A DNA stretch of 11,982 nt, from positions 1 through 11,982 of the forward strand of contig JBFMAE010000070.1 of NCBI GenBank assembly GCA_040756085.1, in the 5' to 3' direction. Each line of letters begins with the position of its first letter. The stretch's first letter is position 1. The notes beneath the pieces were generated by a model. The model was not told the origin of the DNA, searched no databases, and saw nothing but the letters and a program-made list of their open reading frames with translations. A program made the translations under genes and the position numbers. Below, in pieces: positions 1 through 6,623 of this stretch. Source of the stretch: JBFMAE01 sp040756085 (GTDB lineage: Bacteria; Desulfobacterota; BSN033; UBA1163).

Positions 1-2
1 AA

Positions 3-95
3 CTCAAAGAAAGAATCCTGTTGGGAATCAAAGAAATCAACGATTCACCCGTAGTGCATCGCTGGAAGAAATTCAATTTCGCTCATGCTTTTTAA
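3..95 (+). pseudogene. C-terminal tail of an IS630-like transposase (5' end outside window)
   Basis: One frame is open from the window edge for 30 codons to a TAA. Its peptide contains LKERILLGIKEIN followed by PVVHRWKKF, which I recognise as the pattern ending IS630-superfamily DDE transposases (a helix, then a P-V-x-x-R-W motif). The catalytic part lies outside the window, so whether the element is intact cannot be judged. I see no clear terminal inverted repeat in the AT-rich sequence after the stop. The family call is from memory of the C-terminal pattern and is tentative. Confidence 0.4.
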
Positions 96-331
96 CGTAA
101 ACATATTAATGAAACGATATACTAGTACAGTGACATCATCTTTAAAAAATGAACCCTTAACCCATCCAGTTCCTTCCCACCGAACTTCTTTCTATAACTT
201 TCACTTCACTAATTTTTGAAAATGGTGTATATATCAAACGTAAATTGGCAACAGGGATATACTCCAGGCCCCCGGATAATTCATTCTTAAATTATTTCGA
301 TTATATATATTATTGTTAAAAACCTCCTTGA
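96..331. other. AT-rich intergenic stretch without recognisable genes
   Basis: This stretch after the transposase tail is AT-rich and full of short stops in every frame I read. I found no ribosome site with a following ORF, no RNA gene and no long repeat. It is probably decayed DNA between two mobile-element remnants. Confidence 0.4.
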
Positions 332-421
332 CACTTAGAAAAAACCAGCAAATTTACTGATTTTGAAGCAAAAGAGAACCCAAAGTGGCTTAGATTTTTA
401 GAAAAAATAGAATCAGCTTAA
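332..421 (+). pseudogene. Coding remnant, possibly the tail of a PD-(D/E)XK/Rpn-type transposase
   Basis: A frame open from just after a TGA to a TAA encodes 29 residues beginning HLEKTSKF and ending with an amphipathic stretch including WLRFLEKIESA. It has no start codon or ribosome site. The arrangement (L-E-x-x-K-F, then W-L-x-F-L) resembles the end of Rpn/PD-(D/E)XK family transposase-like nucleases, but it is too short to be sure. The preceding frame ends NLLDT, which could be its continuation across a frameshift. The GC hairpin terminator follows 8 bases after the stop, as expected for the 3' end of a former gene. Confidence 0.25.
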
Positions 422-427
422 AAGTAA

Positions 428-454
428 AGAACCCCGCCCACAGGGCGGGGTTTT
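428..454 (+). terminator. Rho-independent terminator
   Basis: A perfect inverted repeat, AACCCCGCCC (430-439), loop ACA, GGGCGGGGTT (443-452), is flanked by A-rich sequence on the left and a T-run on the right. A GC-rich 8-pair core followed by U residues is a classic intrinsic terminator. The A/T flanks could let it work in both directions. It closes the transposase-remnant zone and insulates the toxin-antitoxin genes downstream. Confidence 0.8.
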
Positions 455-503
455 CAGGTGTGATTTTAATAAATGTTATGCTACTATAAGCCGGGCAATA
501 TAA

Positions 504-614
504 TTGGGGGTAGCGGGCATAAACTGTGTGATTGCAAGACCTCTTGACTTTATTTTAAACCGGGTGATGAAGCAGGCCGAAGCACTCTACGAAGATTGGC
601 CAATGGCCGCCTGA
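504..614 (+). other. 36-codon open stretch of unknown origin before the toxin-antitoxin genes
   Basis: After a TAA, one frame stays open for 36 codons from a TTG, ending ...ALYEDWPMAA then TGA. No ribosome site precedes the TTG, so expression is doubtful and it may be another remnant. A perfect 10-bp palindrome, ATTGGCCAAT (595-604), lies at its 3' end, about 77 bases before the antitoxin start. No family recognised. Confidence 0.15.
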
Positions 615-643
615 AAGAAGTCAGTGCATATTGCTTAGGATTG

Positions 644-652
644 TGGTATCAT
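644..652 (+). promoter_or_regulatory. Candidate extended -10 promoter of the antitoxin-toxin pair
   Basis: TGGTATCAT matches the extended -10 form TGnTATAAT with one mismatch and lies 28 bases before the antitoxin ATG. The hexamer 17 bases upstream (GTGCAT) is a poor -35, as is common with extended -10 promoters. Sequence match only. Confidence 0.35.
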
Positions 653-680
653 AAATCTTAAAGAAAGAAGGTGATCCAAG

Positions 681-887
681 ATGAAAAGTATCAATGATAT
701 GATCAAGGAGTTACCACCTGAATTTCAACAAGAGGTTGAAGATTTCGTGCATTTTTTAATAGAAAAAAGGGCTCAAAAGCGCGGGAGAAAATTAAAGCAG
801 GATTGGGCAGGTGCCCTAAGGGATTACCGCGGCCAATATACCTCTCTTGAACTTCAGAAAAAAGCTTTGGAATGGCGCGGGGATTAA
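681..887 (+). CDS. DUF2281-type antitoxin (VapB-like)
   Basis: A 68-residue protein starting at an ATG with a good ribosome site (AAGGTGAT, 668-675). Its first half, with ELPPEFQQEVEDFVHFLIEK at residues 10-29, is the signature of the DUF2281 family: small antitoxins encoded just before PIN-domain RNase toxins. The charged tail ending LEWRGD is also typical and probably wraps the toxin. In such pairs the antitoxin binds and inhibits the partner RNase, and the complex usually represses its own promoter. The toxin ATG follows 3 bases after the stop, so translation is likely coupled. Family call is firm; the specific symbol is left blank because DUF2281 antitoxins differ from classical AbrB-type VapB. 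Confidence 0.85.
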   Translation: MKSINDMIKELPPEFQQEVEDFVHFLIEKRAQKRGRKLKQDWAGALRDYRGQYTSLELQKKALEWRGD

Positions 888-890
888 TTC

Positions 891-1292
891 ATGTATCTGC
901 TCGATACCAATGTATGGCTTGAGCGACTCCTGGATCAAGAGAGATCTAATGAGGTGGGGCAGTTTCTCGCCCAGGTATCTTCGGAACACCTTTTTATCAC
1001 CGACTTCGCTTTCCATTCGATTGGTGTGGTCTTAACCAAATTAAAAAAGATTGAAGGGCTAATACGTTTCGTTAAAGATGCTTTCATTGAGGGAGCCACT
1101 GTCCTGGTTCATCTCGGACCTGAAGACATTCAAGGTGTCATTGATGTGAACCAACGATTCAACCTCGACTTCGATGACGCCTATCAATATGTAGCGGCTG
1201 AAAAGTATGGATTGACCTTGATCAGTTTTGATAGCGACTTTGACCGAACCGAAAGGGGTCGAAAGCTCCCGTCTCAAATTCTTGGGACTTAG
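891..1292 (+). CDS. PIN-domain ribonuclease toxin (VapC-like)
   Basis: A 133-residue protein opening with MYLLDTNVWLERLL, the PIN beta-1 strand with its first acidic residue (D5). Further acidic residues are D95/D96 in FDDAYQY and D114/D116/D118 in SFDSDFD, together forming a metal-dependent RNase site. Length is normal for single-domain VapC toxins, which cleave tRNA, rRNA or mRNA when freed from antitoxin. Where a Glu is usual in helix 3, this protein has HSIGVVL (residues 42-48) with no acid; I believe the DUF2281-associated PIN subgroup shares this. It is a two-gene unit with the upstream antitoxin and ends 14 bases from the convergent selenoprotein gene. Function is inferred from family and pairing. 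Confidence 0.85.
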   Translation: MYLLDTNVWLERLLDQERSNEVGQFLAQVSSEHLFITDFAFHSIGVVLTKLKKIEGLIRFVKDAFIEGATVLVHLGPEDIQGVIDVNQRFNLDFDDAYQYVAAEKYGLTLISFDSDFDRTERGRKLPSQILGT

Positions 1293-1306
1293 CTTATATA
1301 TTTCCT

Positions 1307-2197
1307 CTATGGACCCTTCCCTTCCTGGGCCCTGCGGGCGGCTTTGATATCTTCCAGATAATATTTGATCAGCGGTGACATCTCAGGCGGTTGCCAATCG
1401 GCCTTTTTGGGTTCCTCCGGCCAAGTAAACGGCAGATGCCAGACCTCTCCCGGTCTCTGGGCCTTCTCCAGCATCGGAAGTGCTCCAAGAAGAACCTTCC
1501 TCTGACCCTCCCGATCCCCTACCTGTCCAACTGGTCTGCCGTAAGGATATTCGATGGCTACAGATCGGGGGATTCCTATTGCCCGATGAAAATCATAAGT
1601 GGGTGTGAGAACAACGGTCGAAAATCCAGACTCTTCTAAGAATCGCGCGGCCAGTCCAACGGACTGGCAACAGAAAGGTCAGGCCGGTGTCATGAGGACT
1701 GCCTCCACCCCTTCAAGTTTCATCTTCTTGGAAATGGGTCCGAAGGCTTCCGAAAGAAACTCCGTACTCTGCCATTGAAACCCATAATAGGAATAAGCCG
1801 TCGGGGCAAGTCGTCCAATCACTCCCTCCTTCTCAAACTCAGCCATCCGGGCCAGAGGAAGGATGACATTGATGTCCTGCTTGATATAGTTGGTGTTGAT
1901 ATGGAGGTGATTGACCTCGATATCCTTCTCTGTGGTTCCTCTGGGTATGGCACGAAAAGAAGGGTCGCCCCACACGGCTTCCCTTTTTTCTCTCTCCATA
2001 TCAAAAGGAGGATCCGGTTTTAAACTGATACCGGCACTGGTCACCAGTGCAAGGGTTGTTTGACTCAAGGGTTTAGCCATGGGCGTCCATGGAATGAACC
2101 CTTTATAATCCTCTTCAGGGATGAACTTCCGAATCCAGGCCCCCAGACTGGGTGGTAGAAATCGAAATCCGTCAACTTTTTTTTTCTCCTGTTCCAT
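1307..2197 (-). CDS. Selenoprotein of the glycine/sarcosine/betaine reductase selenoprotein B (GrdB-like) family, in-frame UGA at codon 173
   Basis: On the minus strand an ATG (2195-2197) with a very strong ribosome site (AAGGAGGGA, 2201-2209) opens a frame of 172 codons ending VEAVLMTPA, then TGA (1679-1681). Reading TGA as selenocysteine continues in frame for 123 more residues to a TAG, giving 296 residues with active site U173-P-F-C176-C177 followed by QSVGLAARFLEE. The continuation is clearly coding (AIEYPYGRPVGQVGDREGQR, then EVWHLPFTWPEEP) and matches the stand-alone GrdB-like selenoproteins of anaerobic Desulfobacterota. GrdB proteins use the U-x-x-C site in reductive cleavage of glycine, sarcosine or betaine; for stand-alone members the substrate is unknown and no GrdA or GrdE partner lies here. 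An in-frame TTG nine codons upstream lacks a ribosome site. A SECIS-like hairpin follows the UGA. Divergent from tmk, convergent with the toxin gene. Expression needs SelA, SelB and SelC encoded elsewhere. Confidence 0.9.
1650..1668 (-). promoter_or_regulatory. Bacterial SECIS-like hairpin for UGA recoding
   Basis: In mRNA sense, ten bases after the UGA comes GCCAGTCC, loop GTT, GGACTGGC: a perfect 8-bp stem with a 3-nt apical loop beginning GU. The loop starts 18 bases 3' of the UGA, within the spacing usual for bacterial SECIS elements, which lie inside the coding region and carry G/U in the loop for SelB binding. It encodes residues around C177-QSVG-LA, so the hairpin is constrained by both protein and RNA. 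Stem and position are seen directly; SelB binding is inferred. Confidence 0.75.
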
Positions 2198-2267
2198 ATC
2201 TCCCTCCTTGGATGCTATGCACACAGCGCTTGCCTGCCAATAGGCATAATACTTAGCGTGTTTTATT

Positions 2268-2296
2268 TATATATACGAACGAAAAAAAATAAGCAA
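2268..2296 (-). promoter_or_regulatory. Candidate promoter of the selenoprotein gene
   Basis: Reading leftward, TTGCTT (2291-2296) and TATATA (2268-2273) are separated by 17 bases, a sigma-70 arrangement in an A/T-rich stretch about 70 bases before the ATG. The repeated TATATATA offers overlapping -10 choices, so the exact start is uncertain. Confidence 0.4.
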
Positions 2297-2337
2297 GCCC
2301 ATATATAGCCCAATCCCAAAGAAATGACGGCCTGCCC

Positions 2338-2367
2338 TTGACAATCGATGAATCTCTGACATATATT
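2338..2367 (+). promoter_or_regulatory. Sigma-70 promoter of the tmk operon
   Basis: A perfect -35 TTGACA (2338-2343) is followed after 18 bases by TATATT (2362-2367), one mismatch from the -10 consensus. Transcription would begin near 2374, giving a leader of about 28 bases before the preferred tmk start. It lies in the divergent gap with the selenoprotein gene and is the best promoter in the window. Confidence 0.65.
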
Positions 2368-2401
2368 TTATTTTGAATTCAAATAGTTATTGGAGCGAAA
2401 A

Positions 2402-3076
2402 TTGGCTTTCTTTATTACCTTTGAGGGTGTGGAGGGGAGTGGGAAGACCACTCAGATTCGACGCCTGAAAAAGTACCTGACCCGAAAAGGCATCTCCTGT
2501 AAAATGACCAGAGAACCAGGAGGATGTCCCATTGGTGAGAAGGTGAGAAAAATCCTCTTAAACCCGGACCACTATAAGATGGCATCGATGAGTGAACTCC
2601 TCCTCTACGAAGCAGCCAGAGCACAGCATATAAAGGAAGTGATTGAGCCCCTTCTGAAAAGGGGGGTGACGGTTCTCTGCGACCGATTCGGTGATGCCAC
2701 CATCGCCTATCAAGGTTATGGTCGTAGGATAGACTTAGGATTGGTCCAGCGCCTCAATCGCCTTTCGTCGCAAGGCATCAGGCCTGATGTGACTTTCCTT
2801 CTGGATTGTCCCTCTGGTCTGGGATTGAAGAGAGCGCTCCGGAGGAACCGAGCCCTTAAACAGGAGAAAGAGGGGCGCTTCGAAAGGGAGAAGGTTCAAT
2901 TTCATCATCGGGTGAGGAGGGGATATCTATCCATAGCCAAAAAGGAGCCCCACCGGGTGAAGGTGATCGACACCCGACAGGGTGAAGAAAAAGTCTTTGA
3001 AAAAATTCGCAAGATCGTTGATGAATTATTAATAGGGGCCAAGGGTTCCAGTGGTCAAGTGGTCAAGGGGAAATGA
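2402..3076 (+). CDS. tmk: Thymidylate kinase (dTMP kinase)
   Basis: Phosphorylates dTMP to dTDP with ATP for dTTP synthesis, in the cytoplasm. The P-loop GVEGSGKTT lies at residues 9-17, the REPGG motif follows (TREPGG), the D-R-F/Y motif is C-D94-R-F with GDATIAYQGYGR after it, and the LID/C-terminal signature RFEREKVQFHHRVRRGYL is present. I choose the TTG at 2402 because TGGAG (2391-2395) lies 6 bases before it; the in-frame TTG at 2390 has no ribosome site and would add four residues. Length 224, slightly above the usual 205-215; the excess is a tail ending GSSGQVVKGK encoded by a short repetitive stretch that seems to have grown into the gene. First gene of tmk-holB-ricT-metG-dciA. Confidence 0.93.
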   Translation: MAFFITFEGVEGSGKTTQIRRLKKYLTRKGISCKMTREPGGCPIGEKVRKILLNPDHYKMASMSELLLYEAARAQHIKEVIEPLLKRGVTVLCDRFGDATIAYQGYGRRIDLGLVQRLNRLSSQGIRPDVTFLLDCPSGLGLKRALRRNRALKQEKEGRFEREKVQFHHRVRRGYLSIAKKEPHRVKVIDTRQGEEKVFEKIRKIVDELLIGAKGSSGQVVKGK

Positions 3077-3137
3077 TCTAAATTCTTTAAAAACTATTTC
3101 ACTCGAACCCTTGAATCCTCGAATCCTTGAACCCTTT
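3040..3137. repeat. Degenerate short-period repeats with inverted arms, tmk end to holB start
   Basis: The tmk 3' end has CAAGGGTTC (3040-3048) and two copies of GTGGTCAAG-like units. The gap before holB holds GAACCCTTG (3105-3113), the exact reverse complement of the first arm, within a run of TCGAA/CCTTGAA units including a second GAACCCTT (3129-3136). The arms could form a stem in the tmk-holB transcript. Such low-complexity intergenic repeats recur in this window (6479-6612, 9930-10040) with different units. Their role is unknown. Confidence 0.55.
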
Positions 3138-3147
3138 CTAAAAACTT

Positions 3148-4134
3148 ATGTCTTTTAAAGATGTTTTAGGGCATTCAAGGCCTATTGAAAAACTTCAGCG
3201 GGCTATCAAAAATGATAAGGTTGCACATAGTTACCTTTTCTGGGGGAATGAAGGCATAGGAAGGAAGTATGTGGCTTTCCAGTTTGCAAAGACCCTCAAC
3301 TGCCTTGAAGGAGGAACCGAAAAAGGGGATGCCTGCGATCAATGTCTCTCCTGCAAAAAGATTGGCGACGGCCTCCATCCTGATGTCCTGCTCATCGAAC
3401 CGGAGAAGCAGACCCTCAAGGTGGATCAGGTGAGGCAGATGCAGAGGGATCTGGCTTACTGGCCCTATGAAGGCAAACGGCGTGTCTGCATCCTGACGGC
3501 TGCAGATCGGATGGCTCCGAATATGTCGAACATCCTCCTCAAGACATTGGAAGAACCACCACTCCATACAGTGATCGTCCTGCTTGCCAATAACCCCAGG
3601 CTACTCCTTTCCACGATCCTTTCGCGATGTCAGCCGATTCGTTTTAATCCCCTGCCCGTTCCACTGGTTTCCAAATGGCTGGTGGAGCGCAAGGGGTTAA
3701 ATGAAGAAGAGGCCCATCTTATGGCTTCTCTTTCAGAGGGAAGTCCTGGAAAGGCTCTGGAGATCCAGGAGGAGATACGCCAGATTCCAAGAGAAGAACT
3801 GCTGAAGGGCTGGGTGGGATTAAGATCGCTCCCATTCGAAAAGATTGAGCGTTGGGCCCAGTCATTACCTTCTCAACGAGAAAATCTTCTGTTGATCCTC
3901 GAAGTGGCCAAGACCCTGCTGAGGGACCTGGTCATGGTGAAGATATTGAAAGATGGTTCGAAACTGATCCATTCCGATCTCCTGGAGGAGATGGAGATCC
4001 TGTCAGCCGAGTGGAGTCTCTCCTCCCTGTTACACCGGATGGAAGCCCTCCATCAAACCACACTCGCCCTTAGGAGTAATGCCAATACGACATTGGCGCT
4101 GGAGGCAATGATGCTCTCCTGGGCTGAAGGATAG
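3148..4134 (+). CDS. holB: DNA polymerase III subunit delta' (clamp-loader subunit)
   Basis: A 328-residue AAA+-type clamp-loader protein. The N-terminal GHSRPIEKLQRAI and HSYLFWGNEGIGRK (27-40) are typical; the Walker A is degenerate (GNEGIGRK at 33-40 has Arg in place of the catalytic Lys), as expected for delta', which does not hydrolyse ATP. A zinc-binding set C52, C63, C66, C69 follows. The sensor-1 region LKTLEEPP and the SRC motif (S159-R-C161) mark the delta'/gamma family, and C161 lies in the characteristic LSRCQP. It works with DnaX and HolA to load the beta clamp. ATG start without a clear ribosome site, 71 bases after tmk across the repeat tract. RicT starts 5 bases after its stop. 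Confidence 0.93.
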   Translation: MSFKDVLGHSRPIEKLQRAIKNDKVAHSYLFWGNEGIGRKYVAFQFAKTLNCLEGGTEKGDACDQCLSCKKIGDGLHPDVLLIEPEKQTLKVDQVRQMQRDLAYWPYEGKRRVCILTAADRMAPNMSNILLKTLEEPPLHTVIVLLANNPRLLLSTILSRCQPIRFNPLPVPLVSKWLVERKGLNEEEAHLMASLSEGSPGKALEIQEEIRQIPREELLKGWVGLRSLPFEKIERWAQSLPSQRENLLLILEVAKTLLRDLVMVKILKDGSKLIHSDLLEEMEILSAEWSLSSLLHRMEALHQTTLALRSNANTTLALEAMMLSWAEG

Positions 4135-4139
4135 AGAAG

Positions 4140-4925
4140 ATGATTCATTTGGTCTTTATCAAACTACCCAATGGAAGATGTGAAGAGTTCGATGCTCTGG
4201 ATTTCACCCTCGATGTGGGTGAGCATGTCATCATAGAATCCGAAAAGGGGCTCGTCCTCGGAAAGGTTCTCTCCGCACCTCGCGAAAAAGAAAGGCGTTT
4301 CATCCTGAAGTCTCCAAAAAAGGTGACCCGGAAAGCCACCCCTGAAGATATGGAGCAATTTCAAGGGAACCAGCAATTGGAGAAGGAGGCCTTCCTCTTC
4401 TGCCTCCGAAAGATCAAGGAGAAGGGCTTGAACATGAAGCTGGTCAAAACTGAGGTGCTCTTAGACCGCTCCAAAGCCCTCTTCTACTTCACCTCTGAGA
4501 AAAGGGTTGACTTCCGGGACCTGGTCAGGGATCTGGCTGCAGAATTCAGGATGCGGATCGAGATGCGGCAGATCGGGGTGAGGGACGAGGCCAAGATGGT
4601 CTGTGGCCTCGGGAGTTGCGGAAGAGAGCTCTGTTGCGCCAAATTTATGTCCCGATTCGATCTGGTCTCCGTCAAAATGGCCAAAGAACAGAATCTGGCT
4701 CTCAACCCGGCGAAGATTTCTGGGGTCTGTGGTCGGTTAATGTGCTGTCTGGCCTACGAGTTCCCCACTTACATGGAATTGAAGAAGGATCTGCCAAAAG
4801 TGGGAAAACACATCGTCACGCGCTCCGGTAAAGGGAAGATCATCCGTCAGAATGTGCTCAGCCAAACGGTGACCATAGAACTGGAGGAAGGGGGAGAGAT
4901 CACCATCCATGCATCCGAAATCTGA
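4140..4925 (+). CDS. ricT: RicT/YaaT-family PSP1 protein (RNase Y-associated regulatory iron-sulfur complex subunit)
   Basis: A 261-residue PSP1-domain protein. The N-terminal part carries GEHVIIESEKGLVLGKV; the C-terminal half has the cysteine cluster C155-x4-C160-x4-C165-C166 and, after 30 residues, C197-GRLM-C202-C203. These conserved cysteines bind a [4Fe-4S] cluster in the Bacillus RicT-RicA-RicF complex, which tunes mRNA processing by RNase Y and affects sporulation and competence. Outside Firmicutes the role is less clear, but ricT next to holB is a widely kept gene pair. ATG 5 bases after holB with a GAAGGATAG purine stretch as possible ribosome site. Its last 17 bases overlap metG, so the two are translationally linked. 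Family certain, function here inferred. Confidence 0.9.
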   Translation: MIHLVFIKLPNGRCEEFDALDFTLDVGEHVIIESEKGLVLGKVLSAPREKERRFILKSPKKVTRKATPEDMEQFQGNQQLEKEAFLFCLRKIKEKGLNMKLVKTEVLLDRSKALFYFTSEKRVDFRDLVRDLAAEFRMRIEMRQIGVRDEAKMVCGLGSCGRELCCAKFMSRFDLVSVKMAKEQNLALNPAKISGVCGRLMCCLAYEFPTYMELKKDLPKVGKHIVTRSGKGKIIRQNVLSQTVTIELEEGGEITIHASEI

Positions 4926-6477
4926 AGGAACTTTCTACATCACCACCCCGATCTACTATGTCAATGATGTCCCCCATATCGGCCATGCCTACACCACCAT
5001 CGCCGCTGACATCCTCGCCCGTTACAAACGGCTGGAGGGCTGTCAGGTTTTTTTCCTCACCGGTACAGATGAACATGGTCAGAAGGTTGAGAAGGCAGCA
5101 GAGGAGCGGGGAGTGGATCCAAAAGCTCACTGCGATGAAATGGTCAAACGCTTCCAATCTCTCTGGCAGAGGCTCGCTATCTCCAATAATGACTTCATCC
5201 GCACAACAGAAATCCGCCACAAGAAGGTCGTTCAGAAGATTCTCCAGGATCTTTACGATCGTGGGGAGATCTATCAGGCCAATTATGAGGGTTGGTACTG
5301 TGTCCCCTGCGAACGATTCTGGACGGCGAAGGATCTCTCCGAGGGAAAGTGCCCGGACTGTCTTCGTTCGGTCAGTGAGATCTCGGAGAAGAACTATTTC
5401 TTCCGGATGAGCAAGTATCAATCCTGGTTGATCGAGCATATTGAAAAGAATGATCGATTTATCCTACCGACTTCGAGAAGAAACGAAATTTTGGGATTTC
5501 TCCGCACCCCCCTGGAAGACCTCTGTATCTCCAGACCGAAGAAACGGTTGAAGTGGGGGATCGAAATCCCTTTCGATACCGATTATGTCACCTATGTCTG
5601 GTTCGATGCCCTGATCAATTATGTGAGCGGGATTGGTTATGGCTCCAGAGGACATCCATTCTCTCAATTCTGGTCGGAGGCAACCCACCTCATCGGTAAG
5701 GATATCCTCACCACCCACACGGTTTATTGGCCGACCATGCTCCGGGCCATCGGTTTGACGCCCCCTAAAATTGTGTTCGCCCACGGCTGGTGGACAATCG
5801 AGGGTAAGAAGATGTCCAAATCCCTTCAGAATGTGGTGGAGCCCAATCGTCTGATCGACACTTATGGAGTGGATGCGGTTCGATATTTTCTCATGCGGGA
5901 AGTCCCTTTCGGGATCGACGGCGACTTCTCCCACCCTGCCATGGTCCATCGGATCAACAGCGATCTGGCAAACGATCTGGGCAATCTCTTCAGCCGATCC
6001 CTTAGCATGGTTGTCAAATATTTTGATGGGATCATCCCAACTCCCTCTGATCAACTGGAAGTAGACCGCAGGCTCCGGGAAGTAACTGAAAAGGCTTTTC
6101 CCCAATTATCCCAACAGATGAATGACCTGGCCTTTAATAAGGCACTGACCACGGCCTGGGAGATCGTCAATGCCGCCAACAAATATGTTGATGAGACAGC
6201 ACCCTGGGCTTTAGCTAAAGAGGAGAAAGGCCGACCTCGTCTGGCCACTGTTCTCTACAATGGACTGGAGTGCCTCCGATTGATTGCCTTGCTCCTTGCC
6301 GCCTTCATGCCGTCGACCTCTGAAAGAATGTGGTCACAAGTCGGTATGGAAGAAGACCTCTGGAAACAAAATTTAAAGGAGGGCAGAAAGTGGGGAGGAT
6401 TGAAACCAGGAAGAAAGGTGGCCAAACCCACACCTCTCTTTCCGAGAATTGATCCCTTGAGGATAAGCTTCGAATAG
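4909..6477 (+). CDS. metG: Methionyl-tRNA synthetase (class Ia)
   Basis: Charges tRNA-Met with methionine. The catalytic signatures are HIGH at residues 23-26 (after YITTPIYYVNDVP) and KMSKS at 301-305; substrate-site features include TGTDEHG and GWW near the ATP site. A single zinc knuckle is formed by C131-x2-C134 and C148-x2-C151. The anticodon-binding helical domain follows (DLGNLFSRS, then NKYVDETAPW). At 522 residues it ends after this domain and lacks the C-terminal EMAPII/Trbp111-like tRNA-binding domain of longer MetG proteins; such a domain may be a separate gene elsewhere or absent. The ATG lies inside the last codons of ricT, a 17-base overlap. Confidence 0.95.
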   Translation: MHPKSEGTFYITTPIYYVNDVPHIGHAYTTIAADILARYKRLEGCQVFFLTGTDEHGQKVEKAAEERGVDPKAHCDEMVKRFQSLWQRLAISNNDFIRTTEIRHKKVVQKILQDLYDRGEIYQANYEGWYCVPCERFWTAKDLSEGKCPDCLRSVSEISEKNYFFRMSKYQSWLIEHIEKNDRFILPTSRRNEILGFLRTPLEDLCISRPKKRLKWGIEIPFDTDYVTYVWFDALINYVSGIGYGSRGHPFSQFWSEATHLIGKDILTTHTVYWPTMLRAIGLTPPKIVFAHGWWTIEGKKMSKSLQNVVEPNRLIDTYGVDAVRYFLMREVPFGIDGDFSHPAMVHRINSDLANDLGNLFSRSLSMVVKYFDGIIPTPSDQLEVDRRLREVTEKAFPQLSQQMNDLAFNKALTTAWEIVNAANKYVDETAPWALAKEEKGRPRLATVLYNGLECLRLIALLLAAFMPSTSERMWSQVGMEEDLWKQNLKEGRKWGGLKPGRKVAKPTPLFPRIDPLRISFE

Positions 6478-6478
6478 A

Positions 6479-6612
6479 AGGTTATCCGATTATCAGGTTA
6501 CCAGGGGGCGGCTATCAGATTATCAGAATATCAGGTTAAAAAGTCGTTTTTTTATGTTTTCCTGATATCCCCCTGGTTCCCTGGTATCCTGCATCCTGAT
6601 CCCCTGATAAAC
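6479..6612. repeat. Degenerate ATCAGG/CCTGAT repeat tract with nested inverted arms
   Basis: The metG-dciA gap is built of imperfect units such as ATTATCAG, ATCAGGTTA and CCAGGGGG on the left and complementary CCTGATATCC, CCCCTGG and CCTGAT on the right. Exact arms are ATATCAGG (6528-6535) with CCTGATAT (6561-6568), and CCAGGGGG (6501-6508) with CCCCCTGG (6569-6576); the centre holds a T-run (6547-6553). It can form long alternative stems in RNA and may act as terminator, attenuator or mRNA stabiliser between metG and dciA. Confidence 0.6.
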
Positions 6613-6623
6613 TGTGTGATCAT

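Noticed and set aside
328..356. TTGACA promoter near 328
   Set aside because: No -10 hexamer at suitable spacing, and the hexamer lies at the junction of a coding remnant.
1391..1639. Plus-strand ORF of 82 codons
   Set aside because: It is antisense to the C-terminal half of the selenoprotein, has no ribosome site, and its composition is that of a shadow frame.
1679..2224. A complete 181-residue protein ending at the TGA
   Set aside because: The TGA is followed in frame by 123 coding-like codons with a family-matching U-x-x-C site and a SECIS-like hairpin, and the strong ribosome site favours the ATG at 2197.
2390..2401. tmk start at the TTG of 2390
   Set aside because: No ribosome site upstream, whereas TGGAG lies 6 bases before the TTG at 2402 and the shorter N-terminus fits the family.
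4900..6105. Long minus-strand ORFs opposite metG
   Set aside because: They are shadows of a certain metG reading frame, with no ribosome site and no recognisable domain.
6479..6612. CRISPR array
   Set aside because: Units are short, imperfect, not evenly spaced and lack unique spacers of constant length.
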